From Yersinia enterocolitica subsp. enterocolitica (GTDB lineage: Bacteria; Pseudomonadota; Gammaproteobacteria; Enterobacterales; Enterobacteriaceae), in contig NZ_LR590469.1 of the NCBI RefSeq assembly GCF_901472495.1, forward strand, positions 3,782,001-3,846,000: a stretch of DNA of 64,000 nt, read 5' to 3'. Positions 62,080-64,000 of the stretch are shown here, piece by piece; within the stretch, counting starts at the first letter, position 1, and each line of letters starts with the position of its first letter. Below the pieces are notes generated by a model, which worked only from the letters and a program-made list of their open reading frames with translations, had not been told where the DNA came from and ran no database searches. A program made the position numbers and the translations under genes.

Positions 62080-62913
62080 ATGTATTTAACGGCCAGAGAT
62101 CGGGTTTTGGATCTCACTCGCCCACAAGTTATGGGTATTTTGAATGTTACACCTGACTCATTTTCAGATGGTGGGCATCACAATAATCTTGATAAAGCAC
62201 TACAACATGCCGAACTGATGTTGTCCGCAGGTGCTACGCTGATTGATATTGGTGGTGAATCCACCCATCCGGGGGCGGCACACGTCAGTGAACAAGAAGA
62301 GCTTGATCGGGTCGTGCCGGTAGTAGAAGCGCTGGCGCAGCGTTTTGATGCCTGGTTATCTGTCGATACATCCAAAGCGGCGGTCATCACCGAGTCGGCG
62401 GGTGCTGGCGCTCATCTAATCAATGATATTCGTTCATTGCAGGAACCCGGAGCGCTTGAAGCTGCGGCTAAAACCGGGTTGCCGGTGTGCCTGATGCATA
62501 TGCAAGGGCAACCACAAAACATGCAGCAGTCTCCTTATTACGATGACTTAATGGCCGATGTTAATCAGTTTTTTAAGCATCATATTGATCGTTGTGTTGC
62601 GGTCGGCATCGCAAAAAGTAAATTGTTACTCGACCCAGGCTTCGGTTTCGGTAAAAATCTAGCGCATAATTATCAGCTACTGGCTCGTCTGGCCGAACTT
62701 CACCATTTTGAGTTGCCATTATTGGTAGGGATGTCACGGAAATCAATGGTCGGTCAGCTACTGAATGTCCCGCTACAACAAAGGGTTATCGGTAGTGTGG
62801 CTTGTGCTGTGATTGCCGCCATGCAAGGTGCACAAATTGTCAGGGTGCACGATGTCAAAGAAACTGTCGAGGCGATGCGAGTCGTCGAGGCAACACTTTC
62901 AGCGAAGGGATGA
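62080..62913 (+). CDS. folP: Dihydropteroate synthase
   Basis: FolP joins p-aminobenzoate to dihydropterin pyrophosphate and is the sulfonamide target. GILNVTPDSFSDGG, DIGGESTHPGA and DPGFGFGKN are seen. It has 277 residues, E. coli 282. The N-terminus (MYLTARDRVLDLTRPQ) differs but has the expected length. glmM starts 9 bp after. Confidence 0.97.
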   Translation: MYLTARDRVLDLTRPQVMGILNVTPDSFSDGGHHNNLDKALQHAELMLSAGATLIDIGGESTHPGAAHVSEQEELDRVVPVVEALAQRFDAWLSVDTSKAAVITESAGAGAHLINDIRSLQEPGALEAAAKTGLPVCLMHMQGQPQNMQQSPYYDDLMADVNQFFKHHIDRCVAVGIAKSKLLLDPGFGFGKNLAHNYQLLARLAELHHFELPLLVGMSRKSMVGQLLNVPLQQRVIGSVACAVIAAMQGAQIVRVHDVKETVEAMRVVEATLSAKG

Positions 62914-62922
62914 ATAAAAATT

Positions 62923-64000
62923 ATGAGCGACCGTAAATACTTTGGTACAGATGGCATTCGCGGCAAAGTGGGTGACAGTCCGATTACGCCAGATTTTGTA
63001 TTAAAGCTCGGCTGGGCCGCCGGAAAGGTTCTGGCTCGACATGGTTCTCGTAAAATTATTATTGGTAAAGATACGCGCATTTCTGGCTACATGCTGGAGT
63101 CCGCACTTGAAGCTGGCTTGGCTGCTGCTGGGCTATCTGCCTCATTTACCGGCCCTATGCCGACGCCTGCGGTTGCTTACCTGACGCGAACTTTCCGTGC
63201 AGAAGCCGGTATCGTTATTTCTGCCTCTCATAATCCTTTCTATGATAATGGCATCAAGTTCTTCTCAATTGATGGCACTAAATTGCCTGATGATGTGGAG
63301 GAAGCCATTGAAGCCGAGATGGAAAAACCACTCACTTGCGTAGAGTCTGCGGAACTGGGTAAAGCTAACCGCATTGTGGATGCTGCGGGCCGCTACATTG
63401 AATTTTGTAAAGGGACATTCCCGAGCGAGCTCAGTTTGAATGAGCTGAAAATTGTGGTCGATTGCGCCAATGGGGCAACTTATCACATTGCGCCAAGTGT
63501 ATTACGTGAGCTAGGGGCAACCGTGATTACCATTGGCTGTGAGCCAGATGGTATGAACATTAACGAAAAATGCGGTGCTACAGATGTTCGTTTGCTGCAA
63601 GAGCGTGTGCTTGCAGAGAAGGCAGATGTTGGTCTGGCCTTTGATGGTGATGGTGACCGGCTGATGATGGTCGATCATTTGGGTAACAAGGTTGATGGTG
63701 ACCAAATCCTCTACATTATTGCCCGTGAAGGTTTGCGCCAGGGTCAACTGAAAGGCGGTGCTGTCGGCACTTTGATGAGTAATATGGGGCTGCAATTAGC
63801 CTTGAAAGAGCTGGGCATCCCATTTGTTCGCGCCAAAGTAGGTGACCGCTACGTGTTGGAAGCTATGCAGGAAAAAGGCTGGCGTATTGGAGCTGAGAAC
63901 TCCGGTCATGTGATCCTGTTGGATAAAACCACCACCGGTGACGGTATCGTCGCTGGCCTGCAAGTGCTGACAGCAATGGTGCGTAACCATATGATCTTAC
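62923..64000 (+). CDS. glmM: Phosphoglucosamine mutase, 3' end outside the window
   Basis: GlmM converts glucosamine-6-phosphate to glucosamine-1-phosphate for UDP-GlcNAc. The phosphoserine loop is SASHNPF (Ser near residue 102), with metal site DGDGDR and sugar-binding GAENSGHV. About 359 of ~445 codons are present and open to the edge. Preceded by GAAGGG. Confidence 0.97.
   Translation, partial: MSDRKYFGTDGIRGKVGDSPITPDFVLKLGWAAGKVLARHGSRKIIIGKDTRISGYMLESALEAGLAAAGLSASFTGPMPTPAVAYLTRTFRAEAGIVISASHNPFYDNGIKFFSIDGTKLPDDVEEAIEAEMEKPLTCVESAELGKANRIVDAAGRYIEFCKGTFPSELSLNELKIVVDCANGATYHIAPSVLRELGATVITIGCEPDGMNINEKCGATDVRLLQERVLAEKADVGLAFDGDGDRLMMVDHLGNKVDGDQILYIIAREGLRQGQLKGGAVGTLMSNMGLQLALKELGIPFVRAKVGDRYVLEAMQEKGWRIGAENSGHVILLDKTTTGDGIVAGLQVLTAMVRNHMIL

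Overview
The window is a stretch of core chromosome from an enterobacterium, almost certainly Yersinia. Protein sequences and gene order match the Escherichia coli orn-to-ytfP and argR-to-glmM blocks, fused here into one run. The intergenic regions carry the two repeat families typical of yersiniae: ERIC elements (seven full-length plus one internally deleted) and YPAL-type palindromic insertions (two clear, one divergent). Species cannot be fixed from the sequence alone. I see no prophage, IS, CRISPR array or secretion cluster. The ula operon that separates yjfP from rpsF in E. coli is absent.

Layout: 1-2.2 kb, rsgA (partial), orn, three identical tRNA-Gly genes and a DnaA-box-bearing gap in the position of E. 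coli datA. 2.2-16.1 kb, queG and the nnr-tsaE-amiB-mutL-miaA-hfq-hflX-hflK-hflC-yjeT-purA series (tRNA modification, cell wall, RNA chaperone, membrane protease control). 16.4-23.9 kb, nsrR-rnr-rlmB, aidB, bsmA, yjfP and a DUF1471 gene. 24.4-26 kb, ribosomal operon rpsF-priB-rpsR-rplI with its promoter and S6:S18 leader. 26-37 kb, a small secreted protein gene, ytfB, fklB, cpdB, cysQ, ytfJ, ytfK, ytfL/paeA, msrA and tamA. 37-49.8 kb, tamB, ytfP, ppa, a chemoreceptor with a sigma-28 promoter, fbp, mpl, a DUF1471 gene, argR and mdh. 49.8-64 kb, a divergent pair of Mu/Ner-like regulators, ispB, rplU-rpmA-yhbE-obgE, dacB-pmrA-pmrB, greA, yhbY and rlmE-ftsH-folP-glmM (partial).

Two otherwise intact genes are broken by single small lesions. 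mutL has an in-frame amber at codon 82, and tamA has a +1 G in a seven-G run. MutL loss destabilises homopolymer runs, so the two lesions together suggest a natural mismatch-repair mutator. Sequencing error, suppression or slippage cannot be excluded. I did not find a new multi-gene system. Besides the lesions, the most interesting items are the YPAL insertions that duplicate whole transcription terminators, the datA-like DnaA-box region, and the dacB-pmrAB linkage.
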